The position numbers and the translations under genes are program-made. 64,000 bases of DNA from Pachysolen tannophilus NRRL Y-2460 (lineage: Eukaryota > Ascomycota > Pichiomycetes > Alaninales > Pachysolenaceae): NCBI GenBank assembly GCA_001661245.1, contig KV454011.1, forward strand, positions 659,515-723,514. The letters are read 5' to 3'. This document shows positions 1 to 9,891 of the stretch, one piece after another; positions within the stretch are counted from its first letter, which is position 1, and each line of letters begins with the position of its first letter. The notes under the pieces are model-generated. The model searched no databases and had not been told where the DNA came from. It saw nothing but the letters and a program-made list of their open reading frames with translations.

Positions 1-480
1 AAGATAATATAACCTGCTATCTAATTAAAAGAAATTCATCATTAATTGAAATCAAACTAATATTTAAACACCATCTTGCAATTAATTATACAATAAAACA
101 AACAAAAACGCGTAACAAAAAAAAAAAAATACAAAAAATTGCCTAATCGGGAATATTTGTAATTATGAGCACTACTGTTTTAGAGTACGCATTTACTAAA
201 ATGTTAGCGTACGCGTAATGCATACGCATAATAATTTTGCAAGTGCTGTACGCATTTGTGTCAATTAAAGTGGTCCGCATTAAGATGATTTAAAAGCGCG
301 CATTGTGTAACTTTAACTGCGCGCGTTTTTGAGGAAAAAAGTGTGTGGTTTTTCTTTTCTCTGTCTCTTTTTTAATAAAGATAATGAATAAATGGTACCA
401 TCTAGGTATAGTAAGTAGTAATAATAAAAGTATAAACTAAAAGTAATTAAAACCTCTAATCAAATATAACGAGGAGTGAT
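1..480. promoter_or_regulatory. gene-free upstream region of VAM3 with clustered ACGC elements
   Basis: I see no gene here. The stretch holds two ACGCGT hexamers (108-113 and 211-216; the MCB core bound by Mbp1/Swi6-type factors), several copies of TACGCAT between 185 and 256, and GCGCGC runs near 296-325. It may serve VAM3 to the right and an unseen gene beyond the left edge. A phrase beginning ACAAAAAATTGCCTAAT at 131 recurs at 10981. Confidence 0.4.
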
Positions 481-1338
481 ATGTCATTTGCTAAGTTTGA
501 TATAGAGGCTCAACGAGAAGTTGGGTCTGGTGATAAGGATAATCAGATTAGTGATAATTGGAATCATTTATCTTTAGAATTGTCTGATTTTGCTAATAAT
601 TTACAAAAATTTGAAAAATTGGTATTACAATTGGGTTCCAAAAGAGATAATAAGAATTTAAGAACAAATATTTCTACAATATTTGAAAGTTTACAAAAAT
701 TGAGTGATTCTATAAATGATAAGTTGAATAATTTAATACTTCATAGTGAGAATGATCCACCAAATATTAGATTTACAAAGGAAAAATTGAAAAAAGAATT
801 TAATAATTTAAATTCTACTTATCAAGTAATTAAAAATGATTATTTAGGAAAGTTACAAAATATAATAATAAATAATGAATTCAATAATAATAATAATAAT
901 GATAATAATAATCTTATAATACAGGAAGAAGAAGAACTGCTGCTGCATGATAAAAGAGAAACAGACCCTTTACTAAATGGTGGAACTGGTCAGCGACAAT
1001 TATATACACAACAACCACTGCAAGCTACAATAAACCAAACAGATTTAGAATTCCATTCGTACTTGGTGCAACAAAGATCACAAGATTTGTCCCAGTTGAA
1101 TACTGGAGTACAAGAGCTTAATAGTATTTTTAAAGATTTGAATAGTTTGATACAACAACAGGGTAATAATATTGATAGAATTGAAGATAATTTAACTACT
1201 TATGCTGATAATCACCGTTCTGCAAATCAAGAACTAGTCAAGGCTGATAAGTACCAGCGAAAAAAAGGTAAATGGTGCCTATTGATATTGCTGGTATTGG
1301 TATTATTTTTAATTGTAATTGTATTGATAATATCTTAG
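481..1338 (+). CDS. VAM3: vacuolar syntaxin-type t-SNARE (Vam3-like)
   Basis: Qa-SNARE for homotypic vacuole fusion and delivery to the vacuole, together with Vti1, Vam7 and the HOPS tether. The product is 285 residues; yeast Vam3 is 283. The start MSFAKFDIEAQ parallels Vam3 MSFFDIEAQ, and a GSKRD block follows near residue 52. Residues 160-165 (ETDPLL) are an acidic dileucine signal in the same place as the Vam3 AP-3 sorting signal. The SNARE helix runs about 190-255 (QRSQDLSQL, then FKDLNSLIQQQG), followed by a C-terminal membrane anchor (about 266-284) with almost no lumenal tail. An Asn-rich spacer lies near 136-145. Three CTG codons in a row precede the dileucine signal, so residues 153-155 depend on the genetic code. 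Pep12 is the alternative, but the N-terminus and dileucine fit Vam3 better. Confidence 0.88.
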   Translation: MSFAKFDIEAQREVGSGDKDNQISDNWNHLSLELSDFANNLQKFEKLVLQLGSKRDNKNLRTNISTIFESLQKLSDSINDKLNNLILHSENDPPNIRFTKEKLKKEFNNLNSTYQVIKNDYLGKLQNIIINNEFNNNNNNDNNNLIIQEEEELLLHDKRETDPLLNGGTGQRQLYTQQPLQATINQTDLEFHSYLVQQRSQDLSQLNTGVQELNSIFKDLNSLIQQQGNNIDRIEDNLTTYADNHRSANQELVKADKYQRKKGKWCLLILLVLVLFLIVIVLIIS

Positions 1339-1466
1339 ATTTTGTGTAGCGAGAAAACAACAAAAAAAAAAAAAATTAATATAAAATAAATTAAATTGAA
1401 GGACAAGAAAAAAAAAATTGCCTGTTTAAAATAAATAAATACAAATTGTGAAAAGTAATATCGAGA

Positions 1467-2459
1467 ATGACGTCGTATTCACCGACGGCATCTGTCAAGT
1501 TTAATCCTGATGATTTGCCATATATAAATCCACGTTATGATAGAAGAGTATGTTTAATAACGGGAGCTAATTCTGGTATTGGGTGGTTTACTGCGTTACA
1601 CCTTTATCTTCATGGTTATATTGTCTATATTGGAGGAAGGAATAAATTAAAAGTTGAAAGGGCTATTTCAGATATTACTAAAGAGGCTAAAAGAAGGAAA
1701 CAAGAAAAGAGTTATATATATCTTGGGAAGTTAATTTTTTTAGAAATTGATTTGTTGGATTTAGATTCAGTTGAAAAATCAGCTGAAGAATTTAAGAAAA
1801 GAGAACCAAAATTGCATATATTAATTAATAATGCTGGAATTATGGCATTACCATTTAGTTATTCAAAGGATAATTTTGAAATTCAAGTTCAAACAAATTA
1901 TATAAGTCCATTTTTATTAACTCAGAGGTTAATCCCATTGATGTCAACAGTGGAAAAATCAAGAATTTTATATGTATCTTCAATAGGTCATAATTTATAT
2001 TTTAAAAGATTCTCAATGGATTCGACATTTGATTATCATCCAAATATAATTTTTACTTGGCTTAGGTATGGGCTTTCAAAGACATCAGGTATTCATTATA
2101 TTAAAAATCTTTCATTAAAATATCCAAATATTCTTTGTTTGGCGGTAAATCCAGGTTTTGTAATGAGTACAAATTTATTAAGTCATTGGACACGATTACC
2201 AATAGTTGGTTTATTTTTTTGGATTTTTTTCCAAATATTTGGATTTTTCTTTGGTGTTGATATTGAAACTGGTTGTTATTCTACAATAAAATGTTGCCTT
2301 GATGAAAATTTAACTTCTGAGAAAGATAACGGTAAATATTTCTCTACATATGGTATTGAGCTGGAACCTAGTTCAATAGCTTCTAATATGGATTATGCTG
2401 CTGAAACATGGGTTTGGACTACTACTGAATTGAATAAAAGAGGTCACCCAATTGAGTGA
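1467..2459 (+). CDS. short-chain dehydrogenase/reductase, membrane-associated
   Basis: Classical SDR enzyme of 330 residues using NAD(P)(H). The cofactor motif TGANSGIG is at residues 32-39, NNAG at 121-124, and the catalytic YxxxK at Tyr201/Lys205 (YGLSK). After the catalytic site, a strongly hydrophobic stretch (about 247-265, IVGLFFWIFF) suggests membrane attachment. The first 25 residues lack a signal peptide. It resembles retinol-dehydrogenase-like yeast oxidoreductases, possibly the essential yeast Pbr1 (YNL181W), but I cannot confirm the orthologue or the substrate. The start is the first ATG, 128 bp after VAM3 in the same direction. Confidence 0.8.
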   Translation: MTSYSPTASVKFNPDDLPYINPRYDRRVCLITGANSGIGWFTALHLYLHGYIVYIGGRNKLKVERAISDITKEAKRRKQEKSYIYLGKLIFLEIDLLDLDSVEKSAEEFKKREPKLHILINNAGIMALPFSYSKDNFEIQVQTNYISPFLLTQRLIPLMSTVEKSRILYVSSIGHNLYFKRFSMDSTFDYHPNIIFTWLRYGLSKTSGIHYIKNLSLKYPNILCLAVNPGFVMSTNLLSHWTRLPIVGLFFWIFFQIFGFFFGVDIETGCYSTIKCCLDENLTSEKDNGKYFSTYGIELEPSSIASNMDYAAETWVWTTTELNKRGHPIE

Positions 2460-2791
2460 GATTTAAGCCATATGTAATAATTTTTTGTCTTTTTTTTTTT
2501 TTTTTTTATTTTTATTATTTTTTTGGTTGCTAAATTATTTAATTATTTTATTATAGAAAATGAAAATGAAAATAAAGAGAATCAGGTGTTTACTGTTAGC
2601 ATTTATTATTTTATGGGTTTGTAGACAACCACGCGCATGCTACCTTATTGGGTAGCTCTAGACAGTTACTGATTTTAAATTCATTCATTTGATTCAAATT
2701 CGTTACATGTAAGTTTATTTTTTTTTATATAAATTATAGACAACAACAATAACAACAACAAAAATAGTAGAAAAAAAGAAAACAAAACATA
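2460..2791. other. convergent 3' intergenic region
   Basis: This lies between the 3' ends of the dehydrogenase and CDC60. It is T-rich and holds a 31-codon ORF from 2560 that looks like chance. Nothing else is visible. Confidence 0.4.
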
Positions 2792-5700
2792 CTAATTAGT
2801 TATAACTACACCAGGTTGACCAGGAATAGCTGCTTCTATGACTTTAGGACTAGCAACAATCTCGACTTTTTCACCAGTAATAATATCTGTTCCAACTGTT
2901 TCACCACTAGCAAAAGAAATTGCTTGGATTTCTTGGCAGTTGAAAATTGATGTACTTCTTTTCAAAATGGCTAAAACTTTCTTGACTGTTTCTATCTCGT
3001 CAAATGAAAGTTTTCTATTGAAAACAACTTCTGCTGGCTCTGTAGTTAATCTTTGTTTCAAAAGTGAAATGAATGGCATAGCACGCTTCATATCTTTACC
3101 ATTGATTTTTTGCTTCAATTGACTGTTGTCATTCAAAGTATGGTTCTCAAAGCTTTCTCTAACCAATTCAATATATTGATCTTGCCAATCTGGGAAAGTG
3201 GATGAAATTAAGATTGTTAATTTGACAGGAGATTTGGAATCAACCTCTGCAGTCTTACTTCCCTTCTTCTTCTTTAAAATAGCACCTTCTGTTTCTCTAA
3301 TGGATCTTGATAAAGACCTAACATACTCTAAAGAATCAGCAATAGATTTAGAGACCGGTTTAGAACTCTTTGGGAAAGCAACAAATTGAGCAGATTTCTC
3401 CTTGTTTCCTAAGACTTCACGATAAATATATTCAGCAAAATGAGGAGCAATAGGTTGAAGCATTAATGATTGAGTTTCAATGTAACGAAGAGCTAAATCT
3501 TTGTGCATTCCTTCAACAATAACAGCTTCTCTGTAATAATCTCTAGAAACTTGATAGTCGAACAAACCGTGTTTCAAGGCAGATTTGTAATTTGTCAAAG
3601 AATATTGTTTGTATGTTTCCTCAATTAATTGATTCATTTCATTTTCAAAAGCAATATCAAAATAGTTAAATTCTCCTGTTCTCAAATCACCAATGTTAGC
3701 CACAATCTGCTCCGACCAGTCTTTTAAAGTTGTCAATCTTAAAATCGCAGCATTAGCGTTGCTTTCATCAAAGTTTGCATCTTCAATACTATCACCTGCA
3801 TCAGCCAACGCAATTCTTGATGCATCAGCACCAAATTTTTCTACAATTTGTTCTAATGTCATAAAGTTACCTGTAGACTTTGACATCTTTGCATTGTTTA
3901 ACAATAAATGACCATTGGATCTAATCGCCTTTGGATAGAATTTTTTTTGAAATAATGCTGTATGACAGTAAATGAAAAAAGTCAAATGGTTAGGAATTAA
4001 ATCTTTTGCAGAAATAGATATATCCAATGGGTAAAAGTATTCAAATTCTCTTCTTAAAATATTCAATTTCTCTATTGGGATATCTGACTTTATATCTTCT
4101 CTTCTGCAAAAAATATAATCAAATACTTCATCAGTCATCTGATCAGATGTAATACCTAATGGACCAATAACCTTTCCATAATAATCTGTATGCAACAAAT
4201 GATTAATGGTATAAAAAGCATGATAAACAGTTGAGTCTGAAAGGGATTCAACCAAATATTTAGGATCCCAAGGAATTTTTGAACCTAAACCATAAGTTCT
4301 AGACAAAGCCCAACTCTTTAACCAATCAAAAACATTTTCAAATGCATGAGTAACTTCAGGAGTATAACAATTCATTTGATGCAAACATTCCAAAGATCTT
4401 TGTTTCCAATTTGGTTCACCATAATCAGTATACCATTGATCTTCCAAGGAAACAATACATTCGTCTCCTGATCTAGAAATAACTAAAGATTCCGGTTCAT
4501 TGTAAACAAATGCCAATTTTGAATCTATTAAATCTTGCTTGACTTTTGGTTTTGCAACTTCAACCTTCTCATTCTTATATTTACCAGCAATCATAATACC
4601 ATTATAAAAACCTTCTTTATAAGCCAATTCTTTTGCTTTTGCTAATTGAATTGAATCTTTTGGTGATTGAATTTTCAATTCATTGACCAAAAATTCTGCA
4701 CATTTTTCACCATATTTTTCTGTTTTAATAATAGGAACTAATTCAGGAGCAGCCCATTCTTTTTCAATACCATAATATTCAGGTTTATGGAAAAGTTCTT
4801 TTTGAGTAATGAAATCATCTGGAGAATCAGAAGGAACACAAGTAACAACACCTGTACCTTTTGAAGCCAATACAGTTTCCATAGGTAAAATTCTTAACTC
4901 TTTATGTACGGCCAATGGAGCATGAATCTTGGAACCAATCAAGGTCTTTCCATTAATATCAATAACAGATTTGAAATAACCTCTCTTTGGAGTCAATTTT
5001 TGATATGACATATTTTTAAAAGCACGTTCGGTACAAATGTAGTACTCATTATTTCCTGCATCAAAGATACCATAATCAATGTTTGGAGATACAAAACAAC
5101 ATGTTTGACCCAACATTGTTTCTGGTCTCAAAGTTGCTGCAACAAGGTATAACTTCTTACCAGCTGTGTCAAATTTATTTTCATTAAAGAATTCTTTAGC
5201 AGATGGAGCAAATTCAACAACTTCAATCTTAATAGCTGTATATTCTTGAGGTAAAACAGCTTCACCTGATTGTCTATCATGATCCATACATGGTTGACCA
5301 TCTTTTACTGAGTATATTGTGTATCTTTCACCAAATTTTATCATACCCAATTCTTTCATTCTATTCATTTGCCATCTTACAAAAGCGTCATAATATGGGT
5401 TAACATCAGTGGTAATCATTGAACGTCTCCAATCAACTCTTCCTCCAAATGAAGTAACATCCTTTTCACATAATTGTGGGAAATAATATAACCAATAAGT
5501 TGGGTCTGCAAATTTCGAAATTTCTTCCAATGGAATACCCAATTGCATCATGATTTCAAATTGATATTTACCTCTACCTTGTTTTGCTACAGCTTTTGAT
5601 TTTTTTGCTGTGAATTTAGAAACATCTTCATGCTTTGTTGGCAGCTTTTTAGGTTCATCTGCTTCAGCTCCTTCCACCAGCTTTGGAGCACCAGAGAAAT

Positions 5701-6209
5701 CAGGACCAAAATCTTTTACTTCTCTTATCAATTTATCAGCAGATGCCCTTATAGGCATACCAGTACAATGGAATCCAAGAGGAAAACAAGCTCTTTTACC
5801 ATTCATTCTTTCAAACCCAGTAGCAAATTCGGCTTTTGATAAAGTAAAAGAGTGACCAGCATGAAGAACACCATTCATATATGGATAAGCCATTGTTGCA
5901 AAATGTTTTGGGTATTTTTCATGCAACTCTTCAAAAGAAGTACCAAATGGAACTTGCTCAAAATCTGGTGCATCTATTTCATTAATTTTTTCATCTTTCC
6001 AAATTTGTTGGTATTTTTTCTCAATCTCAATTAAAATATCTCTACGAGTGGTCTAAATCCAAATTGAATTGTTATTAAATGTTAGTAAAAAAAATTCTTC
6101 CATCTATCATTCAACTATTTTTTCTGTTTTCTTTTACACAGATAAATCATCATCACCATCATCATATACATACATTTTCAAGAACGATGGTTTTATTTTC
6201 CGCACTCAT
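2792..6209 (-). CDS. CDC60: cytosolic leucyl-tRNA synthetase, two exons
   Basis: Charges tRNA-Leu in the cytosol. Exon 2 (6052-2792) encodes nearly all of the class Ia enzyme: the HIGH-like site in MNGVLHAGH, the CP1 editing domain with TLRPETMLGQT, the KMSKS loop (AKMSKSTGNF) and the anticodon-binding domain. In exon 2 no start codon precedes the conserved TTRRDILIEIEKKY; an in-frame TAG lies directly upstream. A GTATGT donor at 6173, a TACTAAC branch site and a TTTAG acceptor define a 121-bp intron. Splicing joins a 12-codon exon (6209-6174, MSAENKTIVLEN) and restores the N-terminus known from yeast (LVLENTARRD). The predicted product is 1098 residues; yeast Cdc60 is 1090. I saw no CTG codon in the parts of the frame I checked. 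Confidence 0.95.
6053..6173 (-). other. spliceosomal intron of CDC60
   Basis: 121 bp. Donor GTATGT, branch TTTACTAACA, acceptor GGATTTAG, read on the minus strand. It separates a 36-bp first exon from the rest of the gene. Confidence 0.88.
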
Positions 6210-6578
6210 TTTTTTTTTTTAAAAATACTAAAAAAATGATATAGATCACACCACTGATCAATTCAAAACAATAGATTTTATATAAATATTTATATTACAC
6301 ACACATATATCTATATATATATATATATATATATATAACATATATTTAACATATATAACATTGAAGTTGATTCTTCCATACAAATGAGTCAATTTTGGTG
6401 AAAATTTTTAGAAAATGATGGTGCTTATTGACACTACAAAACCGGGCCGTTAAGAATATGGCAGAAAGAAGGTTGATAATACAACAGGACAAGATACGAG
6501 TAGTAGCAATAACAGCAGCAATAGCATTAGCAGCAGCTATAGCAATAGCATTAGCAATAGCAATAGCGTTTGGAGTAA
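6210..6578. repeat. CDC60 promoter/GCD1 3' flank with two simple repeats
   Basis: Upstream of CDC60 and downstream of GCD1, both on the minus strand. A (TA)n tract covers about 6312-6337. An imperfect GCAATA/GCATTA array of about 65 bp covers 6501-6567 and begins just past the GCD1 stop. No gene is supported. Confidence 0.7.
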
Positions 6579-7985
6579 CTAACGGGAGAAAAAATCTGTA
6601 TCTCCAAACTCGTCTTCAAATTCTTCTTCGTCGTAGTCGTCATATTCATCTTCATCTTCCTCGGAGACACCTAGTTCATTTGGACCAGTTTCTTCATTTT
6701 CATCACTTAATTCTCCATATAAGCTACCATAATCATCATCTTCATCTTCTAAGCCTTCCAATGAAGTTTGAATAATTGTTTCACCTTTAGCTTGAGTACC
6801 TTTAAGAACTGTATAATTTGCTTCAATATTACAATTTGTTAATTTTGATTTAGTACTAATTACCACTTTTGCACCAACAATACAATTTTCTAATAAGACT
6901 TCATCTTCTACAATAACATTATCCATTATTATACAACCTGTTAATCTGCAACGTTTACCAATATTACAATTATTACCAACTACTGATCTTTTAACACTTG
7001 TTCTTTCAGAAATATTTGTATTTTCACCAATTTTAGAATCTGCACCTATTGTAGCTGCACCTTTTTCCTTGGGTACTATTGAAGGTTGAATTAATGATTT
7101 TAATTGTAATTTTAAATAATATCTATTTGCTTCAAGATAACTTGATAAATTATTACATCTTACAAACAGACATTGTTTTGGTAATAAAAAAAATCCAATA
7201 GTTTCTCTTTCAGTTGAATGTTTCCAAGATCTTCTTGCTAAATCTCTCATTATCTTTGTACAAGATTTATTTGCTTTATTTTTGGAAAATTCTTCATGTA
7301 CAATTGATAAAATTTTAAAAGAACAAAAAAAAATAAATGAATCTAATAATTTAGTTGATACAATTGATTTTGGATATCTCCATATCATTTGAGTTCTAAC
7401 TTGTAATGCTTTTTGTAAATCAATAGATTCTTTTGAATATAAATCCAAAAAATTATCATGACCATCATCTTGAGATGAATATATTGTATAATTTGATTTT
7501 AATAATTTTTTATCTATATTTTCAAATGAATTATGATAAAATATACCAAGACCCAAATCATCCAGAGATCTATTTCTATACGCCTCAATTAATACTTGAG
7601 GTGGTAAATCAGTAATAAAATCACATGGAAGTATAACAAAATCAGAAATAATACGATCTCGAAGAGAATTAACAATTTCACCAGTTGTAGTTAATAATTC
7701 ACCATCAAATCCAATACAATTCATTTTACTAAATTTTAAAATATCCTTATCCCTCTTCAAATTGATATACGCATCAACAACTGGCTTTATCAGTACAAAA
7801 TCATCATTATCACAAACCACTGTAACCTCTTTAAAAGGTGCTTGATCACACCATTCAAGAACATACTCAATCATAGCTTTATTAGCAATCGGTAAAAGTG
7901 CCTTCGGAACCCCACTGGCCCTCACAGACGAAAAGGGAGAAAGTAAATTCCCCTTACCACAAAATATTATAGCATGAAACTCCAT
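6579..7985 (-). CDS. GCD1: translation initiation factor eIF2B gamma subunit
   Basis: Catalytic-core subunit of eIF2B, the GDP-GTP exchange factor for eIF2, and part of the Gcd- side of general amino-acid control. The 468-residue product opens with a nucleotidyltransferase-like domain (MEFHAIIFCGKG, then VPKALLPIANKAMIEYVLEWCDQ, split here by the reader as VPKALLPIANK and MIEYVLEWCDQ). The C-terminal half is a left-handed beta-helix of hexapeptide repeats (IGADSKIGENTNI; VGNNCNIGKRCRL). The acidic tail ends in DTDFFSR. It is shorter than yeast Gcd1 (578) because the insert after the first motif and the central low-complexity insert are missing. It is divergent from RPT4, the same arrangement as the yeast pair YOR260W/YOR259C. 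Confidence 0.93.
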   Translation of the reverse strand: MEFHAIIFCGKGNLLSPFSSVRASGVPKALLPIANKAMIEYVLEWCDQAPFKEVTVVCDNDDFVLIKPVVDAYINLKRDKDILKFSKMNCIGFDGELLTTTGEIVNSLRDRIISDFVILPCDFITDLPPQVLIEAYRNRSLDDLGLGIFYHNSFENIDKKLLKSNYTIYSSQDDGHDNFLDLYSKESIDLQKALQVRTQMIWRYPKSIVSTKLLDSFIFFCSFKILSIVHEEFSKNKANKSCTKIMRDLARRSWKHSTERETIGFFLLPKQCLFVRCNNLSSYLEANRYYLKLQLKSLIQPSIVPKEKGAATIGADSKIGENTNISERTSVKRSVVGNNCNIGKRCRLTGCIIMDNVIVEDEVLLENCIVGAKVVISTKSKLTNCNIEANYTVLKGTQAKGETIIQTSLEGLEDEDDDYGSLYGELSDENEETGPNELGVSEEDEDEYDDYDEEEFEDEFGDTDFFSR

Positions 7986-8368
7986 ACCTATCTACCAATA
8001 TCAATTTCTCTTTACTTATTTTACCAATTAAAACTAACTAACTAACTAAACTTCTTCAACCTGTCAATTTTATATTATACCTTGAAAAATTTTTGACTGA
8101 AAATTTATAATAGAAAGAATTCAAAGAAAGAATGAATTGAGAAAGAAAAGTGGTAGTGTGAAATTAACTCAAAAAAATTTGATTTTTTTTTCTTCTTTTT
8201 GAGTTGAAAAGCTCAAAAATTGCCACTTTTTAATAAGACAACGATAATAATTGATGGATATAAATATATCAAGAGATAGATTTATGATAGACTGGATTGA
8301 ATAAGAGTAGAGTAAGTTTTGGAATTGAATTGAATTGAATTAAGTGTTTTGAAGCAGAGTATTGGAAT
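7986..8368. promoter_or_regulatory. GCD1-RPT4 divergent promoter with PACE-like site
   Basis: 383 bp between the two divergent start codons. TTGCCACT at 8220-8227 (reverse complement AGTGGCAA) resembles the Rpn4-bound PACE element GGTGGCAAA and lies 142 bp upstream of the RPT4 ATG. A short AACT repeat occurs near 8033-8048. Confidence 0.45.
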
Positions 8369-9691
8369 ATGAGTGAAGAGAATGATCCGCTTTTGACTGC
8401 GTTAAGCGCTGATGATGAATCAAGAGTGAATGAGGGTGGTATTACCGCTGATGGTAGTGGTTCTGGTAGTGGTAGTGGTAGTGGTAGTGGTGGTGGTGGT
8501 GTAGGAGTTGTTGAAGATTCAGTTGATAGGGAAAGAGAAAGAGCTTTAACACAATTAAAGAATAAATTGATAGAACATAGACAATGGGAGGCAAGGTTAA
8601 AGGATCTTAGGTTGAGTATACGAGGTTTGGAGAAGGATTATGATAAGACTGAAGATGATATTAAAGCTTTACAAAGTATTGGTCAAGTTATTGGTGAAAT
8701 TTTAAAACAATTGGATGAAGAAAGATTTATAGTTAAGGCTTCAAGTGGACCAAGATATATTGTTGGTTGTAGGAGTACCATTAAGAGAGATTTATTGAAG
8801 CAAGGTGTTCGTGTTGCATTGGATATGACCACTTTAACTATAATGAGAATTTTACCAAGAGAAGTTGATCCATTGGTTTATAATATGACAAGTTTTGAAC
8901 CTGGTGAAATATCTTTTGCTGGAATTGGTGGGTTATCAGAACAAATTAGAGAATTACGTGAAGTTATTGAATTACCTTTGAAAAATCCAGAATTATTTTT
9001 AAGAGTGGGGATTAAACCTCCAAAAGGTGTATTGTTATATGGACCTCCAGGTACTGGTAAAACATTATTGGCTAAAGCTGTAGCTGCTACAATAGGTGCT
9101 AATTTCATTTTTTCTCCTGCTTCTGCAATTGTCGATAAATATATTGGTGAATCAGCAAGATTAATTAGAGAAATGTTTAGTTATGCTAAAGAACATGAAC
9201 CTTGCATTATATTTATGGATGAAGTTGATGCTATAGGTGGACGTAGATTTTCAGAAGGTACTTCAGCTGATAGAGAAATTCAACGTACTTTAATGGAATT
9301 ACTTAATCAAATGGATGGTTTTGAATATTTGGGTCAAACAAAAATCATCATGGCAACAAATAGACCAGATACTCTTGATCCTGCTTTATTAAGAGCAGGT
9401 AGATTGGATAGAAAAATTGAAATTCCATTACCAAATGAAGCTGGACGATTAGAAGTTTTCAAAATTCATAGTGCTAATGTTAGAAAACAAGGAGAATTTG
9501 ATTTTGAAGCTGCAGTTAAAATGAGTGATGGGTTCAACGGTGCAGATATTAGAAATGTCATTACAGAAGCTGGTTTCTTTGCTATCAGAGATGAAAGAGA
9601 TTATATTCTTCAAAACGATTTAATGAAAGCTGTTAGAAAAGTTGTGGAATCCAAGAAATTGGAAGGAAAATTAGATTATGAAAAATTATAA
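8369..9691 (+). CDS. RPT4: 26S proteasome regulatory particle ATPase Rpt4
   Basis: One of six AAA+ ATPases of the 19S base ring, which unfold substrates and open the 20S gate. The product is 440 residues; yeast Rpt4 is 437. It starts MSEENDPLL like yeast (MSEEQDPLL). A coiled coil (about 60-110) leads to an OB domain and the AAA module: Walker A GPPGTGKT from residue 225, Walker [10 protein letters not shown], and the second region of homology with [19 protein letters not shown]. The end DYEKL matches the family. A Gly-Ser run (about residues 29-45), encoded by a GGTAGT microsatellite, replaces the Gln/Glu-rich N-terminal spacer of yeast Rpt4. Confidence 0.97.
   Translation: MSEENDPLLTALSADDESRVNEGGITADGSGSGSGSGSGSGGGGVGVVEDSVDRERERALTQLKNKLIEHRQWEARLKDLRLSIRGLEKDYDKTEDDIKALQSIGQVIGEILKQLDEERFIVKASSGPRYIVGCRSTIKRDLLKQGVRVALDMTTLTIMRILPREVDPLVYNMTSFEPGEISFAGIGGLSEQIRELREVIELPLKNPELFLRVGIKPPKGVLLYGPPGTGKTLLAKAVAATIGANFIFSPASAIVDKYIGESARLIREMFSYAKEHEPCIIFMDEVDAIGGRRFSEGTSADREIQRTLMELLNQMDGFEYLGQTKIIMATNRPDTLDPALLRAGRLDRKIEIPLPNEAGRLEVFKIHSANVRKQGEFDFEAAVKMSDGFNGADIRNVITEAGFFAIRDERDYILQNDLMKAVRKVVESKKLEGKLDYEKL
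8453..8502 (+). repeat. GGTAGT/GGT microsatellite inside RPT4
   Basis: An in-frame repeat coding for alternating Gly-Ser then Gly, in the disordered N-terminal spacer. Multiples of three keep the frame, so its length may vary between strains. Confidence 0.85.
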
Positions 9692-9891
9692 AAAAGCATT
9701 TTTATCCTATTTTTTTTTTTGTTGTTGTTGTTGTTGTTTGCCCATGTTAGTTTTTCCATCTCTTTTTAGTATTTAGTTTTTGATATTTTTTTTTTTTTTA
9801 TTTAAGAAAACAATAAAAAAAATAATTTTATATATCTATTGAAACAAGAAAAAAGTTTTTAAATAAAGACAAAAAATTACTATATACAAAT

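Noticed and set aside
2560-2655. 31-codon ORF resembling a signal peptide
   Set aside because: Too short and in a 3' intergenic region; no conserved sequence follows.
6428-6775. Ala/Ile-rich ORF downstream of GCD1
   Set aside because: Starts at a non-ATG codon, is a product of the GCAATA array, and overlaps the GCD1 coding strand.
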